NCBI RefSeq assembly: GCF_900086595.1
Contig: NZ_LT575472.1
Span: 561,599 to 625,598 of the forward strand
Length of the DNA stretch: 64,000 nt
Direction: 5' to 3'
Source of the DNA: Clostridium nigeriense
Lineage (GTDB): Bacteria > Bacillota > Clostridia > Clostridiales > Clostridiaceae
A program made the position numbers and the translations under genes. Each line of letters opens with the position of its first letter. The stretch's first letter is position 1. Shown piece after piece: positions 9,023 through 17,177 of this stretch. The notes beneath the pieces were generated by a model. That model was given only the letters and a program-made list of their open reading frames with translations. It made no database searches and was not told the DNA's origin.

Positions 9023-10093
9023 ATGTCTTACAAACTATTAATTATCAATCCAGGATCAACTTCAACTAAAATTGGTGTTTACCAAGATGAGAAAGAGGTT
9101 TTTGTTAAAACCTTAAGACACTCTTCAGAGGAAATAGGAAGCTATGAAAGTATTTATAGTCAATTCCTATTTAGAAAAGAAATAATAGTAAAAGCATTAG
9201 AAGAAAATAATATCGACCTAAAGGAATTAAGCGCAATTGTTGGTAGAGGCGGTATGCTAAAGCCAATGGAAGGCGGAACTTACTTAGTAAATGAAACTAT
9301 GATAGAAGATTTAAAAATAGGTGTACAAGGACAGCATGCATCAAACTTAGGTGGAATTATATCTAATGAAATAGCTAAAGAATTAAAAATACCAGCATAT
9401 ATAGTTGACCCAGTAGTTGTTGATGAGTTACAAGACGTAGCAAGAATATCCGGAGTACCTGAATTACCAAGAGTGAGTAAATTCCATGCATTAAATCAGA
9501 AAGCAGTAGCCAAAAGATACGGAATAGAATCTGGAAAAGGGTATGAAAATTTAAATTTAATAGTAGTTCATTTAGGGGGAGGAGTTTCAGTAGGAGCTCA
9601 TAAAAATGGAAAAGTAATAGATGTAAACAACGCCCTTGATGGAGATGGTCCATTTTCACCAGAAAGAGCAGGTAGTGTTCCAGTTGGTGAGTTAATAAGA
9701 TTATGTTTTAGTGGAAAATATACTGAAAAAGAAATATACAATAAAATAGTTGGAAAAGGTGGGTTTGTAGCTTACTTAAATACAAATGACGCTAGAGAAT
9801 TAGAAGATTGGGTAAATGAAGGAAAAGAAGAAGTAATAAAATATTATAATGCATTTGTTTATCAAATTGCAAAAGCAATAGGAGAAATGGCAACAGTTTT
9901 AGAAGGAAATGTAGATAGAATAATAGTAACTGGTGGTATAGCTTATTGGAAAGAGCTTATAAGAGATTTAAATAGAATGGTAAATTTTATAGCACCAATA
10001 ACTGTTTATCCAGGAGAAGATGAGCTATTGGCTTTAGCTCAAGGAGCTTTAAGAGTTTTGAGAGGAGAAGAGATAGCGAAAGAATATAAATAA
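9023..10093 (+). CDS. buk: Butyrate kinase, first copy
   Basis: A 356-residue acetate/butyrate kinase (ASKHA fold). It transfers phosphate from butyryl phosphate to ADP, giving butyrate and ATP. Family motifs are [12 protein letters not shown] at the N-terminus, GRGGMLKP (about 75), [16 protein letters not shown] (about 180), the [15 protein letters not shown] segment and [13 protein letters not shown] near 300. The frame extends to an upstream codon at 8978 inside the end of ptb, but GGGGGAGA before the ATG at 9023 fixes the start. It is followed 18 bases later by a close paralog. The second copy reads [13 protein letters not shown] where this one reads [13 protein letters not shown]; other active-site segments look intact in both. 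Confidence 0.95.
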   Translation: MSYKLLIINPGSTSTKIGVYQDEKEVFVKTLRHSSEEIGSYESIYSQFLFRKEIIVKALEENNIDLKELSAIVGRGGMLKPMEGGTYLVNETMIEDLKIGVQGQHASNLGGIISNEIAKELKIPAYIVDPVVVDELQDVARISGVPELPRVSKFHALNQKAVAKRYGIESGKGYENLNLIVVHLGGGVSVGAHKNGKVIDVNNALDGDGPFSPERAGSVPVGELIRLCFSGKYTEKEIYNKIVGKGGFVAYLNTNDARELEDWVNEGKEEVIKYYNAFVYQIAKAIGEMATVLEGNVDRIIVTGGIAYWKELIRDLNRMVNFIAPITVYPGEDELLALAQGALRVLRGEEIAKEYK

Positions 10094-10111
10094 TCATAGG
10101 AGGAAGTTTAA

Positions 10112-11179
10112 ATGGCTTTAAAATTACTTATAATAAATCCAGGTTCTACATCAACTAAGATAGGGGTTTTTGATGGAGAGGAAGAAGTATTAGAAGAAAC
10201 CTTAAGACATTCAAGTGAGGAGATATCTAAATACGAAACAATATATGATCAATTTAAATTTAGAAAAGATATAATAATTAATGTATTAAAGGAAAAAGAA
10301 TTTGATATAAAAACTTTAGATGCTGTTGTAGGTAGAGGTGGAATGCTGAAGCCTATTGAAAGTGGAACATATAAGGTTAATGATAAAATGCTTCAGGATT
10401 TAAAGGATGGGGTGCAAGGACAGCATGCTTCAAATTTAGGAGGAATAATTGCAAACCAAATAGGTAATGAACTGAATATACCAGCTTTCATAGTTGATCC
10501 AGTAGTAGTAGATGAGCTTAATGAAGTAGCTAGAATTTCAGGAGTACCCGAGTTACCAAGAGTAAGTAAATTTCATGCATTAAATCAAAAAGCAGTAGCA
10601 AAAAGATATGCAAAAGAAAATGGAATAAAGTATTCAGATTTGAATTTAATTGTAGTTCACATGGGAGGCGGAGTTTCGGTAGGAGCTCATAAAAATGGAA
10701 GAGTAATAGATGTAAATAATGCTTTGGATGGTGAAGGACCGTTTTCACCAGAAAGAGCAGGCAGTGTTCCTGTAGGAGAACTTATAAAAATGTGCTATAG
10801 TGGAGAATTTACAGAACAAGAAGTATATAACAAGGTAGTTGGAAAGGGTGGATTTGTAGCATATTTAAATACTAATGATGCTAGAGACGTATTAAAGTTA
10901 GCTGCAGAAGGTAATAAAGATGCACAAATTTGCTTTGATGCCTTTATATATCAAATTGCAAAATCAATAGGAGAAATGGCAACAGTTCTAGAAGGAAAGA
11001 TAGATAGAATTATATTTACAGGTGGAATAGCTTATTCGGAGAAAGTTATAGAAGAGCTAAGAAAAAGAGTTGGATGGATATCAGATATAACTGTTTATCC
11101 TGGTGAAGATGAATTACTTGCGTTAGCCCAAGGAGCCATTAGAGTAATTACAGGAGAAGAGGAAGCAAAAGAATATTAA
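10112..11179 (+). CDS. buk: Butyrate kinase, second tandem copy
   Basis: A 355-residue butyrate kinase colinear with the preceding gene over its whole length and sharing long identical stretches, for example [20 protein letters not shown] and GAHKNG followed by [10 protein letters not shown]. The motifs [32 protein letters not shown] and [12 protein letters not shown] are intact, so it should be active. It has its own AGGAGGA ribosome binding site and follows the first copy by 18 bases; ptb-buk-buk is thus one transcript ending at a terminator near 11233. The second kinase may prefer another short-chain acyl phosphate such as isobutyryl or isovaleryl phosphate; that is inference. Confidence 0.94.
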   Translation: MALKLLIINPGSTSTKIGVFDGEEEVLEETLRHSSEEISKYETIYDQFKFRKDIIINVLKEKEFDIKTLDAVVGRGGMLKPIESGTYKVNDKMLQDLKDGVQGQHASNLGGIIANQIGNELNIPAFIVDPVVVDELNEVARISGVPELPRVSKFHALNQKAVAKRYAKENGIKYSDLNLIVVHMGGGVSVGAHKNGRVIDVNNALDGEGPFSPERAGSVPVGELIKMCYSGEFTEQEVYNKVVGKGGFVAYLNTNDARDVLKLAAEGNKDAQICFDAFIYQIAKSIGEMATVLEGKIDRIIFTGGIAYSEKVIEELRKRVGWISDITVYPGEDELLALAQGAIRVITGEEEAKEY

Positions 11180-11232
11180 ATTAAGGAATACTTATAATAA
11201 TCTCTTAATTTAAATTATATTAGTTAAAATAG

Positions 11233-11275
11233 AAAATTAAGTATTTAAATAGATAATACTTAATTTTTTATTTTT
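11233..11275 (+). terminator. Terminator after ptb-buk-buk
   Basis: AAAATTAAGTATT (11233-11245) and its exact complement at 11255-11267, with a nine-base loop and a T-rich tail. The stem is A/T-rich but 13 bp long. Confidence 0.75.
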
Positions 11276-11335
11276 TATTGAGTAATAGCATAGGTTTGTA
11301 TTATTATGGTAAAATATTTGAAAGGAGGGGATATT

Positions 11336-12166
11336 TTGATAACTTCGGATAATATAAAAAATAGGATAACTATGATATCAGAAATGAAAAATGAAAGTAC
11401 CTTTCAAATATTAGAATATGATAGTTTACAAGGTGCAAGGGATTTAAATACAGCCTTACAAATAAAGTTAATGAAGGACTCTGGAATAAGATTAAAGCAA
11501 GTTAGGATTATTTTAGATGATAGTTCAGTTAAAATAGAAGCTGGTGCTTTAAGTTATATGAAGGGGAATATAGATATTATTACGAAAACTGGTGGTATAG
11601 TTGGTTTAGGAAAAAAGCTATTTTCTAGTAAGGTAACAGGAGAATCAATGTTTAAACCTGTGCTTAGAGGAACTGGTGAAGTGTTTTTAGAATCTAGTTT
11701 TGGATATTTTACATTAATAGAATTAGAAGATGAAGAAATAATAATAGATGATAAGTTGTTTTACGCTTGTGAAGAAGGAATAGAAGTTGAACCTATAATG
11801 CAGAAAAATATTTCTTCCATGTTTTTTGGAAAAGAAGGCCTTTATCAAACTAAGCTAAGTGGTAGTGGTATAGTAGTTTTAGAAATACCAGTACCTGAAA
11901 AGGAAATACTAAGATGTAAGATATTTAGAGATACTCTAAAGGTGGATGGAAATTTTGCTATTCTAAGAAGTGGAAATATAGAATTTACAGTAGAAAAGTC
12001 AGGTACTACCCTTGTTGGAACTGCCATAAATGGAGAAGGGTTACTTAATGTTTATAATGGAACTGGAGAAGTATGGTTAGTTCCAACTAGTTCTATCTAT
12101 GATACTTTAAAAGAAAGTGGATTAAAGGATTTAAAAGATATTGATGAAGATATTTTAGAGGAATAA
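11336..12166 (+). CDS. AIM24-family protein
   Basis: A 276-residue protein of the AIM24/TIGR00266-like family, whose bacterial members have no established function (the yeast namesake is a mitochondrial inner-membrane organiser). It is rich in beta strand and glycine, with the characteristic GALSYMKGNIDI, RGTGEVFLESSFGYF, GSGIVVLEIPVP and GEGLLNVYNGTGEVWLVP segments. An in-frame ATG lies at 11306, but the excellent AAAGGAGGGG at 11321-11330 sits after it and six bases before a TTG at 11336, so I place the start at TTG. It is monocistronic or runs into the YerC gene 102 bases downstream. Confidence 0.82.
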   Translation: MITSDNIKNRITMISEMKNESTFQILEYDSLQGARDLNTALQIKLMKDSGIRLKQVRIILDDSSVKIEAGALSYMKGNIDIITKTGGIVGLGKKLFSSKVTGESMFKPVLRGTGEVFLESSFGYFTLIELEDEEIIIDDKLFYACEEGIEVEPIMQKNISSMFFGKEGLYQTKLSGSGIVVLEIPVPEKEILRCKIFRDTLKVDGNFAILRSGNIEFTVEKSGTTLVGTAINGEGLLNVYNGTGEVWLVPTSSIYDTLKESGLKDLKDIDEDILEE

Positions 12167-12268
12167 ATGCTTTACTCTGATATAGTTGTAAATTGTAAAT
12201 AGTAAAGATATAATTCTATTTATAAAGTAAGTATTCAAAAGATGATACTAAAGTTAGGAGTGAGTTAT

Positions 12269-12574
12269 ATGGGTATAGTTGAAAGTAAGCTAAAAAACCC
12301 TGAATTAGATTTGTTTTTTAAGGCTGTTTTAGAACTAAAAACTATAGATGAATGTTATAGCTTCTTTGAAGATGTTGCAACTATAAATGAATTAAAAGCA
12401 TTAGCACAGAGAATTCATGTTGCAAAGTTATTAAAGGATAAAAAGGTTTATACAGAAATAGTAGAAAAAACTAAGGCTAGTACAGCTACTATAAGTAGAG
12501 TTAATAGATGTTTGAATTATGGTACTGGCGGATATGAATTAATTTTAAATAGGTTAGAAAAAATTAAGAAATAA
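12269..12574 (+). CDS. YerC/YecD-type TrpR-like DNA-binding protein
   Basis: A 101-residue TrpR-superfamily protein of the YerC/YecD family. The helical core contains the LFFKAVLELKTIDECYSFFE segment and a helix-turn-helix reading KTKASTATISRVNRCLNYGT (about residues 66-85), the family signature. Its targets are not established. An ATG exists at 12242, but TAGGAG before the ATG at 12269 and the family length favour the later start. It lies 85 bases upstream of glmM, and TrpR-like ligand binding has not been shown for this subgroup. No operator is apparent. Confidence 0.85.
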   Translation: MGIVESKLKNPELDLFFKAVLELKTIDECYSFFEDVATINELKALAQRIHVAKLLKDKKVYTEIVEKTKASTATISRVNRCLNYGTGGYELILNRLEKIKK

Positions 12575-12659
12575 TAAAGTTGTAATGTATAAACTATAAA
12601 TATATACTATTATTATGATATTATGTATAACCAATTGAAAAAAAGCGAGGTAAAAAAAT

Positions 12660-14003
12660 ATGGGTAGAATGTTTGGGACAGATGGAGTTAGAGGAATTGC
12701 TAATATAGAGCTAACATCTGAAATAGCTTATGGCTTAGGTAGAGCAGGTGCTTATGTATTAACAGAAGGAACTCACAAACCAAAAATATTAGTAGCTAAG
12801 GATACGAGAATATCAGGGGACATGCTAGAAGCAGCTTTAGTGTCTGGTATACTATCAGTTGGAGCAGAAGCAGTTATATTAGGTGTTGTTCCTACTCCAG
12901 CAGTTGCTCACTTAATAAGAGAATACAATGCTGATGCGGGAATTATGATTTCAGCTTCACATAACCCTGTTGAATATAATGGAATTAAATTTTTTGATAA
13001 TAGAGGATATAAATTGCCAGATGATTTAGAAGATGAGATTCAAAGAGTTATAGAAAGTGGATTTGAAGGAGTACCAAGTCCAACAGGTCATGATTTAGGA
13101 AGATCAAGAATTGAAGTTGGAGCTCTTGACGAGTATACAGATTATGCATTATCAACTATACCAGTAGATTTAAAAGGTTTAAAAGTTGCATTAGATTGTG
13201 CAAATGGAGCTTGTTATAAGGCTGCTGTAAAAGCCTTTAGAGAGCTAGGTGCAGAAGTTTATGTAATTAATGATAATCCAGATGGAACTAATATAAATGA
13301 AAACTGTGGATCAACTCACCCAGAAGAACTTCAAGAATACGTTGTTAAAAAGAAATGTGATTTAGGTTTTGCTTTTGATGGAGATGCAGACAGATGTCTA
13401 GCAGTTGATGAAAAAGGAAATCTTATTAATGGAGACTTTATACTAATGTTATGCGCAAAGCATCTTAAAGATTTAGGAAAGCTTAAGGATGATACATTAG
13501 TAGTTACAGTTATGAGTAACTTAGGCTTAGATATTGCTTGTAAAAAAGAAGGTATTAAGACTATAAAGACTAAGGTTGGAGATAGATATGTATTAGAAGA
13601 AATGATTAAGGATGGATATGTATTAGGTGGAGAACAATCTGGACATATAATATTCTTAAACTACAATACAACTGGAGATGGATTAGTAACTGCTCTTCAA
13701 GTTGCAGCTATTAGAAAGAGAAGTGGAAAGACTTTAAGTGAACTTGCAGGAATAATGAAAGAACTTCCACAAGTATTAGTAAATGCTAAGGTACCGAATG
13801 ATAAGAAAAACATATACTTAGAAGATGAAGAAATAGTAAATGAAATTAAGAAAATTGAAGAAACTTTACATGGAGCAGGAAGAGTATTAATAAGACCTTC
13901 AGGAACAGAACCTCTAGTAAGAGTTATGCTAGAAGGAGAAAACCAAGAAGAAATAGATAAGATGGCTCATGGATTAGTAGATTTAATATTAAGCAAAATT
14001 TAA
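12660..14003 (+). CDS. glmM: Phosphoglucosamine mutase
   Basis: A 447-residue alpha-D-phosphohexomutase that interconverts glucosamine 6-phosphate and glucosamine 1-phosphate on the way to UDP-GlcNAc for peptidoglycan. Features are the N-terminal FGTDGVRG, the catalytic phosphoserine loop [12 protein letters not shown] at about residues 99-110, the metal-binding DGDADR at about 240, the GGEQSGH sugar-binding loop near 324 and the RPSGTEP phosphate-binding loop near 412. In many Firmicutes glmM directly follows cdaA-cdaR; here several genes intervene. A strong terminator follows, so it is separately transcribed or ends a unit with the YerC gene. Confidence 0.96.
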   Translation: MGRMFGTDGVRGIANIELTSEIAYGLGRAGAYVLTEGTHKPKILVAKDTRISGDMLEAALVSGILSVGAEAVILGVVPTPAVAHLIREYNADAGIMISASHNPVEYNGIKFFDNRGYKLPDDLEDEIQRVIESGFEGVPSPTGHDLGRSRIEVGALDEYTDYALSTIPVDLKGLKVALDCANGACYKAAVKAFRELGAEVYVINDNPDGTNINENCGSTHPEELQEYVVKKKCDLGFAFDGDADRCLAVDEKGNLINGDFILMLCAKHLKDLGKLKDDTLVVTVMSNLGLDIACKKEGIKTIKTKVGDRYVLEEMIKDGYVLGGEQSGHIIFLNYNTTGDGLVTALQVAAIRKRSGKTLSELAGIMKELPQVLVNAKVPNDKKNIYLEDEEIVNEIKKIEETLHGAGRVLIRPSGTEPLVRVMLEGENQEEIDKMAHGLVDLILSKI

Positions 14004-14022
14004 ATAATAACTAAAAATAATA

Positions 14023-14053
14023 AAAAAACTCAGACTAAGTCTGAGTTTTTTAT
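14023..14053 (+). terminator. Terminator after glmM
   Basis: AAAAAACTCAGAC, a TAA loop and GTCTGAGTTTTTT form a perfect stem with T-run. Confidence 0.92.
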
Positions 14054-14096
14054 TTATATAGTTATAAAATTTTGTTTGTGTGAATATTTTTTGTAT

Positions 14097-14125
14097 TTGA
14101 CATGATATAAAGATAAGACTAATAT
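14097..14125 (+). promoter_or_regulatory. Sigma-A promoter for the dioxygenase gene
   Basis: Perfect TTGACA at 14097-14102 and TAATAT at 14120-14125, 17 bases apart, 35 bases upstream of the start codon and just after the glmM terminator. Confidence 0.6.
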
Positions 14126-14159
14126 GTGTATAATAAATAAAGTTTATGAGGTGATATAA

Positions 14160-14939
14160 ATGAATAGAAAGATGCCAGTTTTATTTTTATCTCATGGTAG
14201 CCCAATGAATGTAGTTTTAGATAATGAATATACAAGAGCTTTAATAAACCTTGGACAAGAGTTAGAAATGCCAAATGCCATACTTATAATTTCAGCTCAT
14301 TTTAAAACTAAAGGAACATATTTGACATATAGTGAAAAACCAAAGCAAATATATGATTTTTATGGATTTCCAGAGGAAATATATAATATAAAATATGAGC
14401 CGAATGGTGGAAAAGAATATGCTGAAAAAATCTACAAAGAAATTAAAGCAGATGGTGTAAAGCTTACTGATGAATGGGGGTTAGACCATGCAGCTTGGGG
14501 AGTTTTAAAATATTTATATCCCAATGCTAATATACCTACTATGGAATTAAGTTTAAATGCTGAATTAACAGAAGAGGAGCACTATAAGATAGGTAAGAAG
14601 TTATCTAAGTTAAGAGAAGAAGGAGTTTTAATAATAGGAAGTGGAAATATAGTTCATAATTTAGGAGATGCAAGTTCTGATGTTTATGGTAAACCTTACG
14701 AATGGGCAGAAGCCTTTGATAATTATATTATAGATTCAGTGAAGGAATACAATCATAATCAAATAATCAGCTATAAAGCACTAGGGGATATATCAAAGCT
14801 TGCTGTACCTACAGATGAGCATTTTCTACCATTATTATATGTAATTGGAGCTCAAGAAAAGGATGATAAAGTAGAAATTATCCATAGAAGCATTCAAAAT
14901 TCTTCTGTTTCTATGAGTTGTATTAAAATAGGAGAGTAA
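14160..14939 (+). CDS. ygiD: DODA-type extradiol dioxygenase (YgiD-like)
   Basis: A 259-residue member of the class III extradiol (4,5-DOPA dioxygenase / LigB-type) family. Conserved metal-site segments are LFLSHGSPM (His near 12), ISAHFKTKG (His near 45), the GLDHAAWG motif (His near 104) and the GSGNIVHNLG segment (His near 165), matching the family pattern for a divalent-metal pocket. E. coli YgiD cleaves DOPA-like catechols; the natural substrate in an anaerobe is unclear because the classical reaction uses oxygen. It is a single-gene unit with its own promoter. The ribosome binding site is GAGGTGAT. Confidence 0.85.
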   Translation: MNRKMPVLFLSHGSPMNVVLDNEYTRALINLGQELEMPNAILIISAHFKTKGTYLTYSEKPKQIYDFYGFPEEIYNIKYEPNGGKEYAEKIYKEIKADGVKLTDEWGLDHAAWGVLKYLYPNANIPTMELSLNAELTEEEHYKIGKKLSKLREEGVLIIGSGNIVHNLGDASSDVYGKPYEWAEAFDNYIIDSVKEYNHNQIISYKALGDISKLAVPTDEHFLPLLYVIGAQEKDDKVEIIHRSIQNSSVSMSCIKIGE

Positions 14940-15007
14940 TTGTTAGTTAGAATTATAGTATAGGGTTATTTTAAACAAGATGTTAAAAATAAATATTTTA
15001 ATATAAA

Positions 15008-15043
15008 AATACACTATAAATATTAAATACTTATAGTGTATTT
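15008..15043. terminator. Bidirectional terminator
   Basis: AATACACTATAA (15008-15019) pairs with TTATAGTGTATT (15031-15042) around an 11-base loop, with T-rich tails on both strands. It separates the dioxygenase gene from the convergent paralog pair. Confidence 0.65.
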
Positions 15044-15046
15044 ATT

Positions 15047-15400
15047 TTATTCGGCTAACTTTATAGTTAATTCAAGCTCTCCATTATCTTTAATAGTATC
15101 AATGTAGATATTTATTGGTGCACAATACTGTTTAGATAATTCATAATTAATAGTATTATCCTTAATGATATAAGAATAAACTATGCCATCTACTTCATTG
15201 TACATTTTAATTTTACTATCTTTTTTAATATTAATTGTTGAGATGCCTACTTGCTTATTTTGATTAGGCTTTATTTTAGATATAGCTACATCTTTCATAT
15301 TACTTTCATCGTAATTAAAGTAAATTTTATTTATAGACTTGTCTGTATTATTGATAACTTTTAACACTAAAACATTAGCAGCAATTGCATAACCAATCAT
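15047..15400 (-). CDS. Unknown small protein, paralog A
   Basis: I do not recognise this 117-residue protein. It is colinear with the next upstream protein (paralog B): shared elements are VxNNTDKSI, FNYDES, KQVGISTI, a conserved Tyr-Ser-Tyr-Ile segment and the C-terminal GELELTIKLAE. The pattern of alternating hydrophobic residues suggests a single beta-sandwich domain. The N-terminus MIGYAIAANVLVLKV is moderately hydrophobic, but there is no clear signal peptide, so it is probably cytoplasmic or phage/toxin-tail-like in origin. The start is set by AAGGAGAT. It follows paralog B by 31 bases and likely shares its transcript. Confidence 0.7.
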   Translation of the reverse strand: MIGYAIAANVLVLKVINNTDKSINKIYFNYDESNMKDVAISKIKPNQNKQVGISTINIKKDSKIKMYNEVDGIVYSYIIKDNTINYELSKQYCAPINIYIDTIKDNGELELTIKLAE

Positions 15401-15431
15401 TTAAACTATCTCCTTATAAATAAATTTGAGT

Positions 15432-15782
15432 TTATTCATCTATTCTAATGGATAACTCTAGTTCGCCACTTTCTTTTATATTATTGATATTTATATAAAG
15501 CACTCCTGAGTACTTTGCAGCTTTTCCTGGATTTATTGCATTAGGTTTTAAAATATAGGAGTGAGTTTCTCCGTTAACATTGTTATACATCATAATATTG
15601 GCATGATCTTGTAGATGAATGGTGGAAATTCCTGTTTGCTTATTGCTATGAGCCTTTAGATTATGCATAACTACATCCTCAGCCATGCTACCTTCATAAT
15701 TAAATAATAGTTCATCAATAGTTTTATCGGTGTTGTTTGATACATTAACTACTGTTAGTTGTAGTGATGGGAATCCATACAT
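15432..15782 (-). CDS. Unknown small protein, paralog B
   Basis: A 116-residue unknown protein and the first gene of a tandem paralog pair. The reading frame extends to 15824, but AAAGGATG lies just upstream of the ATG at 15782, and this start gives a length matching paralog A. Shared motifs are VSNNTDKTIDEL, FNYEGS, NKQTGISTIHL, a Tyr in a THSYILKPN segment and GELELSIRIDE at the end. It contains no cysteine and has a predicted beta-rich pattern. A duplicated gene with strong retention of the core motifs suggests both products are functional, perhaps as a hetero-oligomer; this is inference. Confidence 0.7.
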   Translation of the reverse strand: MYGFPSLQLTVVNVSNNTDKTIDELLFNYEGSMAEDVVMHNLKAHSNKQTGISTIHLQDHANIMMYNNVNGETHSYILKPNAINPGKAAKYSGVLYININNIKESGELELSIRIDE

Positions 15783-15896
15783 AAAAAACATCCTTTCTAC
15801 ATTTAAATATTTTATAATATACAAAATGGATTTGAACTGTATTTAGTATAAATTAAAAAATCAAAACGATATTGGCTATGGTATTATTAGACGATA

Positions 15897-15919
15897 AAAA
15901 AGATTATATTAATCTTTTT
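15897..15919. terminator. Orphan terminator-like hairpin
   Basis: AAAAAGATTA, TAT, TAATCTTTTT forms a perfect stem with no gene immediately beside it. The rest of 15783-16174 is A/T-rich and I see no gene in it. Confidence 0.4.
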
Positions 15920-16174
15920 ATATAATATAAAAAACTATATAACCAAATTATACTATTAGAGAGTAAAAATGTAAATAAAATACAGGATAAATTATAAAAT
16001 TTTATTATAAATAAAAATAGTAATAAAATATATATTTTTGTTAATATAAATTTATTTAGATAAATTTATTATTGATAATTTAACAATAAAAACACTATTT
16101 TGGTATTAAATGAATAATTTTATATCTCTGAAAAAGACTTCAAAAAGTGATTTGGCAAAGTTTTCTTAAAATTC

Positions 16175-16203
16175 TTGACACTCCCATAAATGGGTAGTAA
16201 AAT
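16175..16203 (+). promoter_or_regulatory. Sigma-A promoter of the ilv/leu operon
   Basis: TTGACA (16175-16180), a 17-base spacer and TAAAAT (16198-16203) form a near-consensus promoter 40-50 bases upstream of the T-box leader. The spacer contains the perfect inverted repeat CCCATAAATGGG-like element (CCCA/TGGG arms), a candidate repressor site. Confidence 0.75.
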
Positions 16204-16244
16204 TTTAGCAATAACAAAATTTAATATGACCTTATGAATTATAA

Positions 16245-16486
16245 ATGCAAAGAAGGAGACATTTATTTAGATAAAAAGTTTCAGAGAGTCCATGGTAGGT
16301 GTGAATGGATACTTTACTAATTAAAAATCACTCCGGAGCAGTGTCCAGAAAGTACAATGATGTATGAGTAAGCGATAACCGGTAAGCACCGTTAAAGGCA
16401 AGGGTTTGTTAGAACCTAGTGATTGTATAAATTAAGGCGGATTTTATTACCACCATAGTGATCTATCATTACGGGTGGTTTTTTTA
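16245..16486 (+). ncRNA. T-box leader, probable isoleucine specifier
   Basis: This leader has the stem I features of a T-box riboswitch: an AGAGA bulge (16283-16287), the apical GGTAGGTGTGAA element between paired GTCCAT and ATGGAT, and a lower helix GGAG/CTCC. The lower internal loop reads TTAAAAATCA, and AUC at 16327-16329, followed by A, fits the specifier position, implying tRNA-Ile; CUC (Leu) at 16331-16333 is the alternative but would sit inside the helix. The stem II/III-like GCGATAACC and CACCGTTA segments follow, then a terminator. The canonical T-box sequence (AGGGTGGNACC) is not evident; AAGGCGGATT occupies its place. Confidence 0.8.
16449..16486 (+). terminator. T-box-controlled terminator
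   Basis: ACCACC plus AGTGA pair with TCATT and GGGTGGT, followed by seven T bases. It ends transcription ahead of ilvN unless the antiterminator forms. Confidence 0.8.
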
Positions 16487-16514
16487 CACAATTTTTTAAA
16501 AGGGGGCTAAGGGA

Positions 16515-17027
16515 TTGGAAAGACATGTATTATCTGTATTAGTTAGAAATTCATCAGGGGTTTTGACTAGAGTATCAGGATTGTTTGCTAGACGAGGTTT
16601 TAATATTGATAGTTTAACAGTAGGAAGAACTGATAATGAAGAAATATCTAGGATGACTATAGTTTTAATGGGGAATGATGATGTTCTAGAACAGTTTACT
16701 AAACAGCTTAATAAGTTAGAAGATGTTTTAAAAGTACATGAATTAAAGTCGGAATATTCAGTTTATAGAGAGTTAGTTTTAGTGAAAGTACAAGCTTCAC
16801 CAGAAAAAAGAGGGGCAATAAATGAGGTAGTTAAGATATTTAGAAGCAAGATAATAGATGTAGCTCACAATACAGTAACTATCGAATTGACAGGTGATGA
16901 TAGCAAGATAAATGCTTTAATAGAACTTATGGAAGACTATGGAATAGTAGAAATAGTTAGAACTGGAATAGCAGCATTAGAAAGAGGAGACAAAGATATT
17001 ACGGAGTATGGAGAATACTTTGATTAA
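16515..17027 (+). CDS. ilvN: Acetolactate synthase small (regulatory) subunit
   Basis: A 170-residue regulatory subunit with an N-terminal ACT domain (VLVRNSSGVLTRVSGLFARR at about residues 8-27, then GFNIDSLTVGRT) and a C-terminal ALS_ss_C domain. It binds the catalytic subunit IlvB, encoded about 7 kb downstream in the same operon, and confers valine feedback. It starts at TTG with AAGGGGGC upstream; no ATG at a comparable position exists. It is the first gene after the T-box terminator. Separation from ilvB by six genes is unusual, since the two are commonly adjacent. Confidence 0.93.
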   Translation: MERHVLSVLVRNSSGVLTRVSGLFARRGFNIDSLTVGRTDNEEISRMTIVLMGNDDVLEQFTKQLNKLEDVLKVHELKSEYSVYRELVLVKVQASPEKRGAINEVVKIFRSKIIDVAHNTVTIELTGDDSKINALIELMEDYGIVEIVRTGIAALERGDKDITEYGEYFD

Positions 17028-17160
17028 TTAAAAATGAAGAATTTAAAATGGAAAATTAAGGAAATAACTTAGCTTAGCTAAGTTATAAAATAATAGATTA
17101 AAATTCAGCTAAGCTGAGTTATCATTTATTCTACATTCTTAATTTTACATTCTACATTCA
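17028..17160. repeat. Palindromic intergenic repeat, copy R1 (ilvN|cimA)
   Basis: First of five related elements in this operon. The outer arms are built from AATGAAGAAT/GAAAATTAAG-type units on the left and ATTCTACATT/CTTAATTTTACATT units on the right, which are mutually complementary. Between them are two hairpins: AACTTAGCTTAGCTAAGTT (17065-17083) and ATTCAGCTAAGCTGAGTT near 17103-17120. It is directly followed by the AAGGGG ribosome binding site of cimA. Confidence 0.8.
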
Positions 17161-17177
17161 AATAAGGGGTGGGAGCA

